Both the position numbers and the translations under genes were made by a program. This document shows positions 1-8,450 of a DNA stretch of 64,000 nucleotides, in pieces. The stretch lies in the NCBI GenBank assembly GCA_050301795.1, contig JBNKZU010000017.1, positions 50,989 to 114,988 on the forward strand, written 5' to 3'. How positions within the stretch are numbered: the stretch's first letter is position 1; each line of letters opens with the position of its first letter. The notes below the pieces were generated by a model that did no database searches, was not told the DNA's origin, and saw nothing but the letters and a program-made list of their open reading frames with translations. The DNA comes from JBNKZU01 sp050301795. Its GTDB lineage: Bacteria; Pseudomonadota; Gammaproteobacteria; Thiohalomonadales; Thiohalomonadaceae.

Positions 1-548
1 ATCTCGTCACCGGATGCTTCGATCGCCTTCTCTGCACGGCGGCGCGCAATATAGAGATGGCGTTCAAAATCTGCCGCTGACATCGCATCAGGACAGTTTA
101 CAAAGAGTTGTTCGATCTCTGGTTGTGTCTCTTTTGCAGCTTCACCACACGCTGAAGCATCTGTTGGAACAACACGCCAACCGGCGACAGATAAGCCTTC
201 GGTGGTGATCTCTTGTTCCAGGGTTTTTCGAGCAGTGTCGGCTAACGCTTCATCTCGATTCAGAAAGACAGTACCGACAGCAAAACCTTCGGTTAACGTA
301 ATACCCGCTTCTGAAGCAACAGCGCTTAAAAATGCGGCGGGCTTCTTCATAAGAAGACCACAGCCATCACCTGATTTACCATCGGCAGCGATTGCGCCAC
401 GGTGAGTCATACGATTTAACGCTTCAATCGCGGTAGTCACCAGCCAGTGGCTAGGTTTACCGTCCATGTGAGCCATTAGTCCGAAACCGCAATTGTCGCG
501 TTCGAACTCGGGGTGGTATAGACCTGTGTATTTTTTATCGTTGTGCAT
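1..548 (-). CDS. gltB: glutamate synthase (NADPH) large chain, N-terminal part (partial)
   Basis: This is the first ~182 codons of a gene that leaves the window on the left. The reading frame begins at an ATG whose first base is 548 and is open to position 1. The translation starts MHNDKKYTGLYHPEFERDNC, followed by GFGLMAHMDG, HRGAIAADGKSGDGCG and YIARRRAEKAIEA. This is the class II glutamine amidotransferase (GATase) domain of GltB. In the family a short propeptide is removed to expose an N-terminal catalytic Cys, here probably C20. The enzyme makes glutamate from 2-oxoglutarate and glutamine together with GltD. It is divergent from tsaD. No strong Shine-Dalgarno sequence is visible before the ATG. 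Confidence 0.93.
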   Translation of the reverse strand, partial: MHNDKKYTGLYHPEFERDNCGFGLMAHMDGKPSHWLVTTAIEALNRMTHRGAIAADGKSGDGCGLLMKKPAAFLSAVASEAGITLTEGFAVGTVFLNRDEALADTARKTLEQEITTEGLSVAGWRVVPTDASACGEAAKETQPEIEQLFVNCPDAMSAADFERHLYIARRRAEKAIEASGDE

Positions 549-924
549 ATTCGGCAACCGATAACACTCAAAGTTATTGTTTAAAAATTGATTTCTACTG
601 CCTCTGAACAACGCAAATCTTGCGCCAATCAATCGTCATCACCGCAAACGCCGACATCCATCCAGGACAATAAGCGCTTCCGAGCTAAAAACTCCGATGA
701 ATGATGGATTCTGATTCCGGCCAGAATAACTGCGGGCAATAGCCATGTAATTCGTATTATGTGCCCATTTTATCGGGCAAAACGGCCGGAGATTATACAT
801 GCTCAGGGCATCTCTATACAAATAGTTATATTTCCAGTCGGTGTCAGAGTCGCGCAAGCGGTCGATTCCATATAGAATCCCGCCATCGATCAGCAATATA
901 AACGACCCAGTGACACAACACTCC
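549..924. other. intergenic region between divergent gltB and tsaD, no gene seen
   Basis: About 376 bases separate the two divergent starts. Open frames cross this stretch but none resembles a protein. In many gammaproteobacteria rpsU sits divergently beside tsaD; no rpsU-like frame is present here. A perfect TATAAT on the minus strand (bases 792-797) could be a -10 box, but no convincing -35 lies upstream of it. Promoters for both genes presumably lie here. Confidence 0.5.
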
Positions 925-1950
925 ATGTTAGTACTCGGCATTGAAACCTCCTGCGATGAAACCGGCATAGCACTGTATGACAGTCAACGCGGTCTGTTAG
1001 GTCACACCCTTTATAGCCAAATAGCGCTTCATGCCGAATACGGTGGTGTTGTGCCAGAGCTGGCCTCCCGTGATCATGTGCGAAAAGCAATCCCACTGAT
1101 AGAGCAGCTACTTGAAGAGACCGGAATCAAACGTGAGCAGATTGATGGCGTGGCCTATACGGCCGGCCCCGGGCTTATCGGCGCACTCCTCGTAGGTGCG
1201 TCGATTGGTCGAGCAATTGCATTTGCACTCGATATTCCTGCGATTGGCGTACACCACATGGAGGGGCATCTACTGGCTCCAATGCTTGAAGAGAATCCTC
1301 CTGATTTTCCATTTACGGCACTACTGGTTTCTGGTGGACATACCCTGATCGTCGATGTTGAAGGAATTGGACAATACCGCATACTGGGCGAGTCGATAGA
1401 CGATGCTGCCGGAGAGGCCTTCGATAAAACAGCAAAGCTGCTCGATCTTGGTTATCCTGGCGGCCCCATACTTGCCAAGCTGGCTCAACAGGGACAGACC
1501 GGAATCTATCAATTCCCACGACCGATGACTGACCGACCCGGACTCGATTTCAGCTTTAGTGGCTTAAAAACCTTCACGCTCAACACTTGGAATAAAAGCG
1601 ATAAGAGCGAACAGACCCGTGCCGATATTGCGCGAGCATTTCAGGATGCTGTTGTCGATACCATTGCGATTAAATGTCGTCGTGCAATGGAGCAGACACA
1701 GCATAAACGGTTGATTATCGCAGGTGGTGTTGGCGCCAATATCGCTTTAAGAGAGAAGCTGGAGCAACTCGGTGAAAAATTGAATTTCAGCGTCTACTAT
1801 CCACGGGTCGAATTCTGTACCGATAACGGTGCAATGATCGCCTATGCCGGTGCAGTTAGACTCTTTGCTGGAGAGCACGCTGAGCATGGATTTGCGGCAA
1901 CACCAAGATGGCCGATTGAGAGCCTTAAACCCCCATCATTGTCGGGGTAG
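925..1950 (+). CDS. tsaD: tRNA N6-adenosine threonylcarbamoyltransferase TsaD
   Basis: TsaD transfers the threonylcarbamoyl group from TC-AMP to A37 of ANN-decoding tRNAs, with TsaB and TsaE. The 341-residue protein has the family length and starts MLVLGIETSCDETGIALYD. The metal-binding pair is in HHMEGH (H111, H115), followed by LLVSGGHT (the ASKHA phosphate loop) and a C-terminal VEFCTDNGAMIAYAG. The open frame extends 28 codons upstream, but homology begins at the ATG at 925, which I take as the start. Downstream, plsY is convergent with a 7-base gap. Confidence 0.96.
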   Translation: MLVLGIETSCDETGIALYDSQRGLLGHTLYSQIALHAEYGGVVPELASRDHVRKAIPLIEQLLEETGIKREQIDGVAYTAGPGLIGALLVGASIGRAIAFALDIPAIGVHHMEGHLLAPMLEENPPDFPFTALLVSGGHTLIVDVEGIGQYRILGESIDDAAGEAFDKTAKLLDLGYPGGPILAKLAQQGQTGIYQFPRPMTDRPGLDFSFSGLKTFTLNTWNKSDKSEQTRADIARAFQDAVVDTIAIKCRRAMEQTQHKRLIIAGGVGANIALREKLEQLGEKLNFSVYYPRVEFCTDNGAMIAYAGAVRLFAGEHAEHGFAATPRWPIESLKPPSLSG

Positions 1951-1957
1951 TTAGACC

Positions 1958-2584
1958 CTATTCACCCTCTTTTGTAACCTCATCAGGCTGATCAGGCCCG
2001 CTGATCTTCCCTTCGTCACCGCTTAGCAGGTTTTTAATGTTTGAACGATGACGCCAGATTAGAATCATGCACAAAACGGCAAGCATCAGGGTGATACTGT
2101 GATCCATTGAAAAAACGAGCCATCCGACAAATGGGGTAATCACTGCAGCAATAAGCGCGGCTAATGATGAAATCTTGAACACCTTGGCGACAATTAGCCA
2201 CACCCCAATCGCAATAAGCGCTAACTGCCATGAAAGCCCAAGAATCACTCCAAATGCGGTTGCAACCCCTTTACCACCCTTAAATTCAAAAAAGAGCGGG
2301 TAGAGATGTCCCAAAAATGCCCCGAACCCGACCATGGCGAGGGCTTGATCATCAACCCCAAAGGCTCGTGCGATAAGTACTGGGATCACGCCTTTTAAAA
2401 AGTCACCAAGCAGGGTAAACGCTGCCGCCTTTTTTCCACCGATCCGCAGTACATTGGTCGCACCAGGGTTGTTTGAACCCAATGTTCTGGGATCAGGAAG
2501 ACTCATCATTCGACAGACAATGATCGCAGTTGAGATGGATCCAAGCAGGTATGCAAATACGGTTAAGGTCAGAGACTGCATCAT
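1958..2584 (-). CDS. plsY: glycerol-3-phosphate acyltransferase PlsY
   Basis: This integral membrane enzyme transfers acyl groups from acyl-phosphate to sn-glycerol 3-phosphate, the first step of phospholipid synthesis. The 208-residue protein shows the three conserved cytoplasmic loops: GSNNPGATNVLR near residues 37-48, LGDFLKG near 59-65 and the phosphate-binding FKGGKGVATAFG near 100-111. Several hydrophobic helices separate them. The C-terminal ~20 residues are a charged tail (GDEGKISGPDQPDEVTKEGE). The gene is divergent from folB. The start is one of two adjacent ATGs (MMQ). Confidence 0.95.
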   Translation of the reverse strand: MMQSLTLTVFAYLLGSISTAIIVCRMMSLPDPRTLGSNNPGATNVLRIGGKKAAAFTLLGDFLKGVIPVLIARAFGVDDQALAMVGFGAFLGHLYPLFFEFKGGKGVATAFGVILGLSWQLALIAIGVWLIVAKVFKISSLAALIAAVITPFVGWLVFSMDHSITLMLAVLCMILIWRHRSNIKNLLSGDEGKISGPDQPDEVTKEGE

Positions 2585-2686
2585 GTTTATTAAGCTCTTA
2601 TGTTGATGTCGTTGAAAAGCATGGTTTAAAGCCGCTATAGTGATGCCCCATTAATACAGGGCGACGACTAGGAGTGACAATACACC

Positions 2687-3046
2687 ATGGATATCATCTA
2701 TCTCAATGATTTAAAGATTGAAACTGTTATCGGTATCTATGACTGGGAGCGTGAGATCAAACAGATTGTCACCCTGGATCTGGAGATGTCCGGGGATGTT
2801 GCCACTGCCGCCAAAACCGACCACATCGACGATACCATCAACTACAAGGCCGTTGCCAAACGTCTGCTGGAGTTCGTTGGCGCCAGCGAGTTCCAGCTTG
2901 TGGAAACCCTGGCCGAGGAGGTTGCCCGAATCATCCGTGAGGAGTTTGCAGTTTCATGGGTCAGAATTAAGGTCAATAAAAAAGGTGCCGTGCGATACGC
3001 AGGAGATGTCGGTGTGATTATCGAGCGGGGCACGCGGTTCGAATGA
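2687..3046 (+). CDS. folB: dihydroneopterin aldolase FolB
   Basis: FolB converts 7,8-dihydroneopterin to 6-hydroxymethyl-7,8-dihydropterin and glycolaldehyde in folate synthesis. The 119-residue protein matches the usual length. Visible family features are MDIIYLNDLKIETVIGIYDWER at the N terminus (glycine-rich start with the conserved I-G-x-x-x-W-E), DTINYKAV mid-protein, LVETLAEEVA and VRIKVNKKGAVRYA near the end. An AGGAG lies just upstream (about 2671-2675). The stop overlaps the folK start by four bases, so the two are translationally coupled. Confidence 0.95.
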   Translation: MDIIYLNDLKIETVIGIYDWEREIKQIVTLDLEMSGDVATAAKTDHIDDTINYKAVAKRLLEFVGASEFQLVETLAEEVARIIREEFAVSWVRIKVNKKGAVRYAGDVGVIIERGTRFE

Positions 3047-3555
3047 GCCAGGTCTATGTAAGCATCGGAAGCAATATCAACAAGGAACACAACATTCAGG
3101 CAGGGATCAACGCACTCACAGCGGTGTTTGAAAAGGTTGTCTGCTCATCCATCTACGAAAGTGAATCTGTCGGCTTCAATGGCGATAACTTCTACAACAT
3201 GGTTATCGGGTTTTCGACAGAAGAGCCACCTCATCAGATATCAAAACGATTAAAACAGATCGAGGATGATAATGGCCGCGACCGAAATGGCCCCCGCTTC
3301 TCGTCGCGAACACTCGATATCGATCTGCTGCTTTACGATGATCTGATCATTGACGATGGCACCATCGCCATACCACGCGATGAGATTACTAAAAACGCCT
3401 TTGTATTATGGCCGCTGGCTGAGATAGCCCCTAAACGAACTCATCCTCTGCTTAACAAAACCTATGAAATACTCTGGAATGATTTCGATAAGAGTTCTCA
3501 ACCTCTTTGGGTTGCTGAGAACAGTGCTGAGATAATTGCTAACGTCTCTTTATAA
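3043..3555 (+). CDS. folK: 2-amino-4-hydroxy-6-hydroxymethyldihydropteridine pyrophosphokinase FolK
   Basis: FolK transfers pyrophosphate from ATP to 6-hydroxymethyl-7,8-dihydropterin, directly after FolB in the folate pathway. The 170-residue protein has the N-terminal SIGSNI motif, the conserved RDRNGPRFSSRTLDIDLLLY segment with the metal-binding D-I-D, and a FVLWPLAEIAP segment. It starts inside the folB stop region (ATGA overlap). Its last 58 bases lie antisense to the end of the next gene, which is convergent. Confidence 0.95.
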   Translation: MSQVYVSIGSNINKEHNIQAGINALTAVFEKVVCSSIYESESVGFNGDNFYNMVIGFSTEEPPHQISKRLKQIEDDNGRDRNGPRFSSRTLDIDLLLYDDLIIDDGTIAIPRDEITKNAFVLWPLAEIAPKRTHPLLNKTYEILWNDFDKSSQPLWVAENSAEIIANVSL

Positions 3556-4649
3556 AGCGGTGTTAAACAGTTCTCTATCTGCTGCTTTGTATCTACCGTT
3601 AGTTGTTGTGAATAGTGATCGCCCTGATAGCTTCTATCCGGCTCCTTGGAGTAGCGTTTCATATCCTGCCTTACTGACTCCAACTGCTCATCATTCATTG
3701 GCATATTGAAATGTGTTGCGAGTTGTTTAATTTTGTCCGAAGTGATCTGGCTGTAGTCAATCACCATAACCTTTGAATCATGGCTCTGTTTCAGAGCATC
3801 CAGCATCTGACCCATTAATATCTCCAGAACACTAATCCGATAACGATGCAGATCTGTTTCAGTAACCCCGGAAAACAGTGCAGATACTCGTGAGTTATTT
3901 GGCACCATGTGGATACCGGAACTACGGTTATGTGAGAGAAGGATTGTTTCCGGTTCCCGAATGATGAATGTGACAGGAACCTCTGGATATGCCTTTTTGA
4001 TCAGGCTGAAAAATTTAATATCCCAGGCATTCAGTTTTATAACCAGATGACCCTCTTCTCCATAACACCTGGACTGGAGGGTTATCAATTTTTGCAGGGC
4101 ATTTATCTGTATATCGGTATCAAGTCTGTCATCCAGCAGGATCTCACGCAGAACGCTGGACTCGGATATGACACCGCAATCACCTGATGCGGCAAAGGCA
4201 TTTGAGATAAGTGTTGAACCACAACGTGAGAGGTGAAAGATAAACCCGTTCGGATTACGTTGTGTAATAGGTAGTGAGCTGTTGACCAGATCGTGAAGAG
4301 ATGTTTTTGGTTGCAGAACTGAATTGACCAGGTTCCGTCTGTTTACTACCGAAACCGCATCATCAAAAAATGGTCGGTGAACCATCTTTTCTGGTAGCAG
4401 ACACCATCTGATTGTCTGATCCTTTACCTGATACTCACATGGAAACCAGTTGGCGTAGAATTCGCTATTAGGGATTGTTATAAGGTGGTTATATTGACGT
4501 GTTGCTGAAAGTAGCTGTTCCCTGTTCGCAAAACCAATACCTGACTCATTAAAACAGTCATACAGATCATCAATCGTTACAACACCACTGAATCGCTTCA
4601 GTAGTGCTGACGATGAGACGGTTTTTACAAACTGAGGACACAGATCCAT
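3498..4649 (-). CDS. sulfotransferase-like P-loop protein
   Basis: A protein of about 383 residues. The central FIFHLSRCGSTLISNAF resembles the 5'-phosphosulfate-binding loop of PAPS-dependent sulfotransferases, and VTFIIREPETILLSHNRS further on resembles the 3'-phosphate-binding segment. These two motifs support membership of the sulfotransferase superfamily; the acceptor is unknown. The first ~130 residues are not a recognised domain. The frame can start at a GTG at 4664 or at the ATG at 4649. I prefer the ATG (MDLCPQFV), preceded by GGATAAC. The 3' end overlaps folK antisense by 58 bases. Confidence 0.65.
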   Translation of the reverse strand: MDLCPQFVKTVSSSALLKRFSGVVTIDDLYDCFNESGIGFANREQLLSATRQYNHLITIPNSEFYANWFPCEYQVKDQTIRWCLLPEKMVHRPFFDDAVSVVNRRNLVNSVLQPKTSLHDLVNSSLPITQRNPNGFIFHLSRCGSTLISNAFAASGDCGVISESSVLREILLDDRLDTDIQINALQKLITLQSRCYGEEGHLVIKLNAWDIKFFSLIKKAYPEVPVTFIIREPETILLSHNRSSGIHMVPNNSRVSALFSGVTETDLHRYRISVLEILMGQMLDALKQSHDSKVMVIDYSQITSDKIKQLATHFNMPMNDEQLESVRQDMKRYSKEPDRSYQGDHYSQQLTVDTKQQIENCLTPLYKETLAIISALFSATQRG

Positions 4650-4850
4650 TTTAGTTATCCACACCTGTCACAGATATGAATATCCATTTTTCCGTGCTCC
4701 ATTTCTACATCCGTTTTTAAGAATGTATCCATATACCCTTGCTCCGTGTATGTTTATTAGACCTGCTTTTCCATATTAACCACCTGATAGTGGTTTACTG
4801 CTTCCTGATGAAGAACCTTAACCGTAGATCAAAAAACGGAAAGATCCATA

Positions 4851-5732
4851 TCATTTTTCTCTACTTTCAACTGTTATTATCTGAATCAATGATTTGAACA
4901 ACATCAATAACCCCAACAACAGCAACACGGGCAAAACCAGCCCTTCAATAACCACAACAACTATGTGTTTTATAGTTAAGGATGAAAGTGATTCGCTCTG
5001 TTTATCAGCATCCTTCTGATGCTGGTTAAACTGATCAATCGTTGTTTTCACCTGACTATGTAAACTATCAGTGGCGTTATGCTTTGGCATTCTGTCGTAG
5101 TGTTGCTGGAATTCGCTCTTTATCGAGCCCCGATAATCCTGAAACAGATAGTGACTGGCGGTGGCTGTTCCATAGATTGCCAGCGGTATGGCCAGATGAA
5201 CAAACAGGACGATGAACAACATTGCCTGTGCAATACGTTCAATAGAGACCGAAAGATTAATAGCCCGGCTGCGTACCGATAATGACAAACCATAGAGTGC
5301 AAAAAAGAGCGTTAATGTTGGCGCGGTTGCGAGATAACTCAGGTCAAGCAGCATCGACATAGCGTGATTTGCTGCAACCGATGCGACCGAGAATTGCCAT
5401 GCCTGATTGATGAGCTCAACCAACACATTCATTGTCTCACCCAGACGAATCTCCACATCCACAATAAAGGAGATCCCACCACTGCTGCTTTGTAGCAATG
5501 CCAGCAAAACCTTCATACCACTGATGATCTCAAGAAGCGTGTCAGACTCATGGAGGGATGATGCGAGATAACCACGATTCACATCATCGATATGCCCTTT
5601 AATCAGAATATCGAGAATTGCATTAAAGCCACCGTGATATGCCACCGCCATCAACACCGCGATAACTATCAATACAGACAGGTGATACAGGCGACTTCTG
5701 CCAGAAAGAGTGAATATGCCTGTGTTATTCAT
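4851..5732 (-). CDS. membrane protein of unknown function, paired with the GH25 gene
   Basis: I do not recognise the family. The ~293-residue product from the ATG at 5732 has a hydrophobic segment near its N terminus (LSVLIVIAVLMAVAYHGG), others in the middle (LATAPTLTLFFALYGLSL and AMLFIVLFVHLAIPLAIYG), and a last one near the C terminus (VVVVIEGLVLPVLLLLGLLM). Between the last two lies a polar region with many Gln and His. The frame reaches 5792, but the ATG at 5732 has an AGGGG six bases upstream and overlaps the preceding stop by eight bases. The gene is therefore probably co-translated with the lysozyme-like gene, suggesting a shared envelope role. Confidence 0.7.
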   Translation of the reverse strand: MNNTGIFTLSGRSRLYHLSVLIVIAVLMAVAYHGGFNAILDILIKGHIDDVNRGYLASSLHESDTLLEIISGMKVLLALLQSSSGGISFIVDVEIRLGETMNVLVELINQAWQFSVASVAANHAMSMLLDLSYLATAPTLTLFFALYGLSLSVRSRAINLSVSIERIAQAMLFIVLFVHLAIPLAIYGTATASHYLFQDYRGSIKSEFQQHYDRMPKHNATDSLHSQVKTTIDQFNQHQKDADKQSESLSSLTIKHIVVVVIEGLVLPVLLLLGLLMLFKSLIQIITVESREK

Positions 5733-6576
5733 CTCGCCCCTGCTTACTGTTTGAATGCTTAATAAATACTGATAGTGCCTGCTGATTGCCATTGAAGTGG
5801 CTCATATCAACATGCCCATCGATGCCATTCACGCTGGCTGTCTGGGTGTATTGCCAGATCTTCCAGCCATCCTTATGCCACTCTGGTGGTAGCGCCTGTA
5901 ACTTGTCTGAATAGTCTGCTACCCAGAGCGGATACTCGGCAAAACGCTCATCGCTTAGATAGTCTCTTATAAAACCCAGATCACTATAAATAACTGGCTG
6001 TTTACCTGTTTTCTGTTTAATGATTTTGAGATAGACAACAAGATCTTCCTGTATGTGCGATTTATCAACATGATCACTGACTTCAATATCAACCACTGGC
6101 GGCAGATCCCACTCATTAAGCTGCCCGACGGTCTTATAGAAATGGTTTGCCTGATTGGTGGCGTCATCTTCAGGATAGAAAAAATGGTAGGCACCCCGTG
6201 GAATACCCGCCTCCCTGGCACCGCGCCAGTTATGTTCAAACATCGGGTCAATATAGGTATCACCGCCAGTCGCCTTGATATAGGCAAAGCTGATACCGCT
6301 CTGTTTCATCAAATCCCACCTGACCTTTCCCTGATAATGGGAAACATCAATCCCCGGCGTTAGCGCTCTCTTTTCTGATTGCACAGGAGCCACACCCACC
6401 TCCTGTTTCAGAAAGCTACCGATCTTCTGCTCCTGAGCCTTGACCAATGCCAGTTCTTGTTGATCAGTCAGTCCGGCAAGTCTTCCCGCCCAGATGATCA
6501 GCGGCAATATGAAGCATACAAGTAGTATTACTTTCAGCGGATAATAGATAGTGTCTGGTACATTCTGTTGATTCAT
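5725..6576 (-). CDS. GH25 (Chalaropsis-type) lysozyme-like protein, membrane-anchored
   Basis: A glycoside hydrolase family 25 domain, which cleaves the beta-1,4 bond between MurNAc and GlcNAc in peptidoglycan. The 283-residue protein has one N-terminal transmembrane segment (about residues 12-30), then the domain from about residue 72: PGIDVSHYQGKVRW (active-site D77), FAYIKATGGDTYIDP, GAYHFFYP and PPVVDIEVS with the catalytic D163-x-E165 pair. PLWVADYS and IWQYTQT close the barrel. The catalytic acids are intact, so it is probably active and faces the periplasm. It is the first gene of a two-gene unit with the membrane protein downstream. Confidence 0.88.
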   Translation of the reverse strand: MNQQNVPDTIYYPLKVILLVCFILPLIIWAGRLAGLTDQQELALVKAQEQKIGSFLKQEVGVAPVQSEKRALTPGIDVSHYQGKVRWDLMKQSGISFAYIKATGGDTYIDPMFEHNWRGAREAGIPRGAYHFFYPEDDATNQANHFYKTVGQLNEWDLPPVVDIEVSDHVDKSHIQEDLVVYLKIIKQKTGKQPVIYSDLGFIRDYLSDERFAEYPLWVADYSDKLQALPPEWHKDGWKIWQYTQTASVNGIDGHVDMSHFNGNQQALSVFIKHSNSKQGRDE

Positions 6577-6851
6577 ATCCCGATTGTTCTTTTTATATCT
6601 TCAGTTTGTTTTAGTAGACGAGAGTCGTAATCCATAGAGTCAGACTATTCCATCCAGGGCAGGATCTCCACCTCTGAAATTATACTTTAGTTTATTTTTT
6701 CTGTTGTTCCAGAACAGCCTTTTTGATCGATATCCTTTTCATAAGAGAGTGTGGGTTCAGTATTCTTGTAATCTCGAAAATATAGCCTACCCTTTAAGAC
6801 TCACTCATGCAAAGCATGGAAACCTGATTACTAACGATAAGGAGCGTCGGC

Positions 6852-8048
6852 ATGTCAAAGCATCAACCCATTGTCCGTGAACTTCAGAATTTACTAAAAA
6901 AACATGGCAAGCAGTGGAAGGCATTGCTTGAGTCATCTATCAACATTGCCCGCAAAAAGGCAAAAACTGACTTCAACAAAGATCAATATGCACGCTATAA
7001 ACGCCCGGATGTTCGCAACCTAAAGGAATACTACGACTATCTCGACTGGCTGGTGAAATGGAGTCCCATCGAGGTTGACATCGACTATCACTCAAAAGAA
7101 CACGTAGCCCATCAATATAATAAGGAGGTCTTTTTCCAGTTATGCAAGTTTTACTGGATCCTGGATCAGCCATCAGGCAGAGAACTACAGCAGCACAATA
7201 GCTTCAGAAAATGGATGGTCGATTTTGCCGATGACTGGGGCAGTTTTCTTAACACCACTGAATCTTTTAGCAAGAAAGCACTGAAATCATTCCTGAATGA
7301 TCCAAACTTTAAGATGGATCAATATATGATGCCTCCTGAGGCCTATACACCCCGCACCAAACACAGCAAGGCAAAACCCAACGGCCCCAGCGGCTGGCTC
7401 ACCTTTAATCAGTTTTTCGCGCGAGAAATGAACCCAGGGTTGCGCCCGGTCGCGGGTATGTTTGATGACACAATTATTGTATCTGCAGCTGACTCCACCT
7501 TTAAATCAAAGTTTAAGATCGATAGTGATTCTGAGGTGACCATTAAACACACTCATACCTATCGCATCGATAAGTTACTCGAAGGAAGTCCATACAAAGA
7601 GCGTTTTAATAATGGTCTATATATGCATAGCTTCCTCGGCCCTAACGATTACCACCGTTTTCATGCACCCGTCAGAGGCACTGTGCTGGAGTCGCGCGCG
7701 GTTCAGGAGCGCGTCTACCTGGACGTGGTCATCACCGATGGTGAGTTTGATGCACCAGACAATGCCGATGATGGTTATGAATTCTGCCAGACACGAGGCA
7801 TCCTGATTCTCGACTCGCCCATTGGACTGGTCGCAGTTATTCCAATCGGGATGGCTCAGGTCTCTTCAGTCAATATGCCAGCGGTTGTTGGTTCCTATCT
7901 CAACAAAGGCGATGAGTTCGGCTATTTCCTGTTTGGTGGCTCGGACATGATTCTGCTGTTTGAAGAGAAAAGTAATGTCGTTGTCAATGCATCACCGACC
8001 GTTCACTACAACAGCGGAATGTGTATTGCAGAAGTCGTTAAATCATAA
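6852..8048 (+). CDS. phosphatidylserine decarboxylase-like proenzyme
   Basis: A 398-residue member of the phosphatidylserine decarboxylase family, pyruvoyl enzymes made by self-cleavage. WLTFNQFFAREMNPGLRPVAG (182-202) is the entry to the PSD domain and SAADSTF (211-217) follows. HSFLGPNDYHRFHAPVRG (259-276) carries the conserved D-x-H. FGGSD (361-365) is the expected cleavage site, with Ser364 becoming the pyruvoyl group. The first ~180 residues are an extra domain absent from bacterial Psd and resembling the N-terminal extension of fungal-type homologues. No transmembrane anchor is seen, so the substrate may differ from phosphatidylserine. RBS AAGGAG lies at 6838-6843. The 275 bases upstream hold no gene. 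Confidence 0.82.
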   Translation: MSKHQPIVRELQNLLKKHGKQWKALLESSINIARKKAKTDFNKDQYARYKRPDVRNLKEYYDYLDWLVKWSPIEVDIDYHSKEHVAHQYNKEVFFQLCKFYWILDQPSGRELQQHNSFRKWMVDFADDWGSFLNTTESFSKKALKSFLNDPNFKMDQYMMPPEAYTPRTKHSKAKPNGPSGWLTFNQFFAREMNPGLRPVAGMFDDTIIVSAADSTFKSKFKIDSDSEVTIKHTHTYRIDKLLEGSPYKERFNNGLYMHSFLGPNDYHRFHAPVRGTVLESRAVQERVYLDVVITDGEFDAPDNADDGYEFCQTRGILILDSPIGLVAVIPIGMAQVSSVNMPAVVGSYLNKGDEFGYFLFGGSDMILLFEEKSNVVVNASPTVHYNSGMCIAEVVKS

Positions 8049-8062
8049 GTTTTAAAGCGATC

Positions 8063-8086
8063 GGACTCTACAGATCTCTGTAGTCC
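8063..8086. other. imperfect hairpin between the PSD-like gene and the small cystatin-like gene
   Basis: GGACTCTACAG and CTGTAGTCC pair around a four-base loop with a two-base bulge. It lies 15 bases after the PSD-like stop and 41 bases before the next start. There is no T-run, so it is not a clear terminator. It may act as an mRNA stability or partial-termination element. Confidence 0.35.
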
Positions 8087-8126
8087 ATCATCCAATAATC
8101 ATGATCAAACTAAAAAGGAGATTATC

Positions 8127-8399
8127 ATGGCTAAAAACATGGCAGGTGGTTGGAAAAAATATAACTGCGTCGACAAAAAAGCATCAAAGGTATTTGATAC
8201 CGCAACCAAAGGGATGGTTGGTGTTAAGTACACACCAATGTGTGTTGCTACTCAGGTTGTCAATGGCACCAATTACAGCTTCTTCTGTAATGCCAAAACG
8301 GTCTATCCTGACTCACCCAATCAGGCGGCGATTGTCGATATCTATCAAAAGCCCAAAGGTAAACCTCAGGTGGTCAAGATAAACCACGTCAGTCAGTAA
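8127..8399 (+). CDS. small cystatin-like protein
   Basis: A 90-residue protein that appears to lack a signal peptide. Its centre, GVKYTPMCVATQVVNGTNYSFFC (about residues 31-53), closely resembles the stefin/cystatin core. There the Q-x-V-x-G loop (here QVVNG) and the following TNY strand insert into the active cleft of papain-like proteases. The second half alternates in the beta-strand manner expected (AAIVDIYQKPKGKPQVVKI). The N terminus MAKNMAGGW also recalls the stefin start with its conserved Gly. RBS AAGGAG is at 8115-8120. Whether it inhibits a protease is inference; the fold assignment is fairly good. It follows the PSD-like gene by 78 bases and may be co-transcribed. Confidence 0.68.
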   Translation: MAKNMAGGWKKYNCVDKKASKVFDTATKGMVGVKYTPMCVATQVVNGTNYSFFCNAKTVYPDSPNQAAIVDIYQKPKGKPQVVKINHVSQ

Positions 8400-8450
8400 C
8401 CATAAACGCAGGTACATATTAACGAGTGTCTGATTAAGTCATTAAACATT

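Noticed and set aside
639..968. 109-codon minus-strand open frame over the gltB-tsaD gap
   Set aside because: Overlaps the tsaD start antisense and shows no recognisable domain.
3021..3046. GGTTCGAAT resembling a tRNA T-arm
   Set aside because: It lies in the folB coding region and no tRNA cloverleaf can be drawn.
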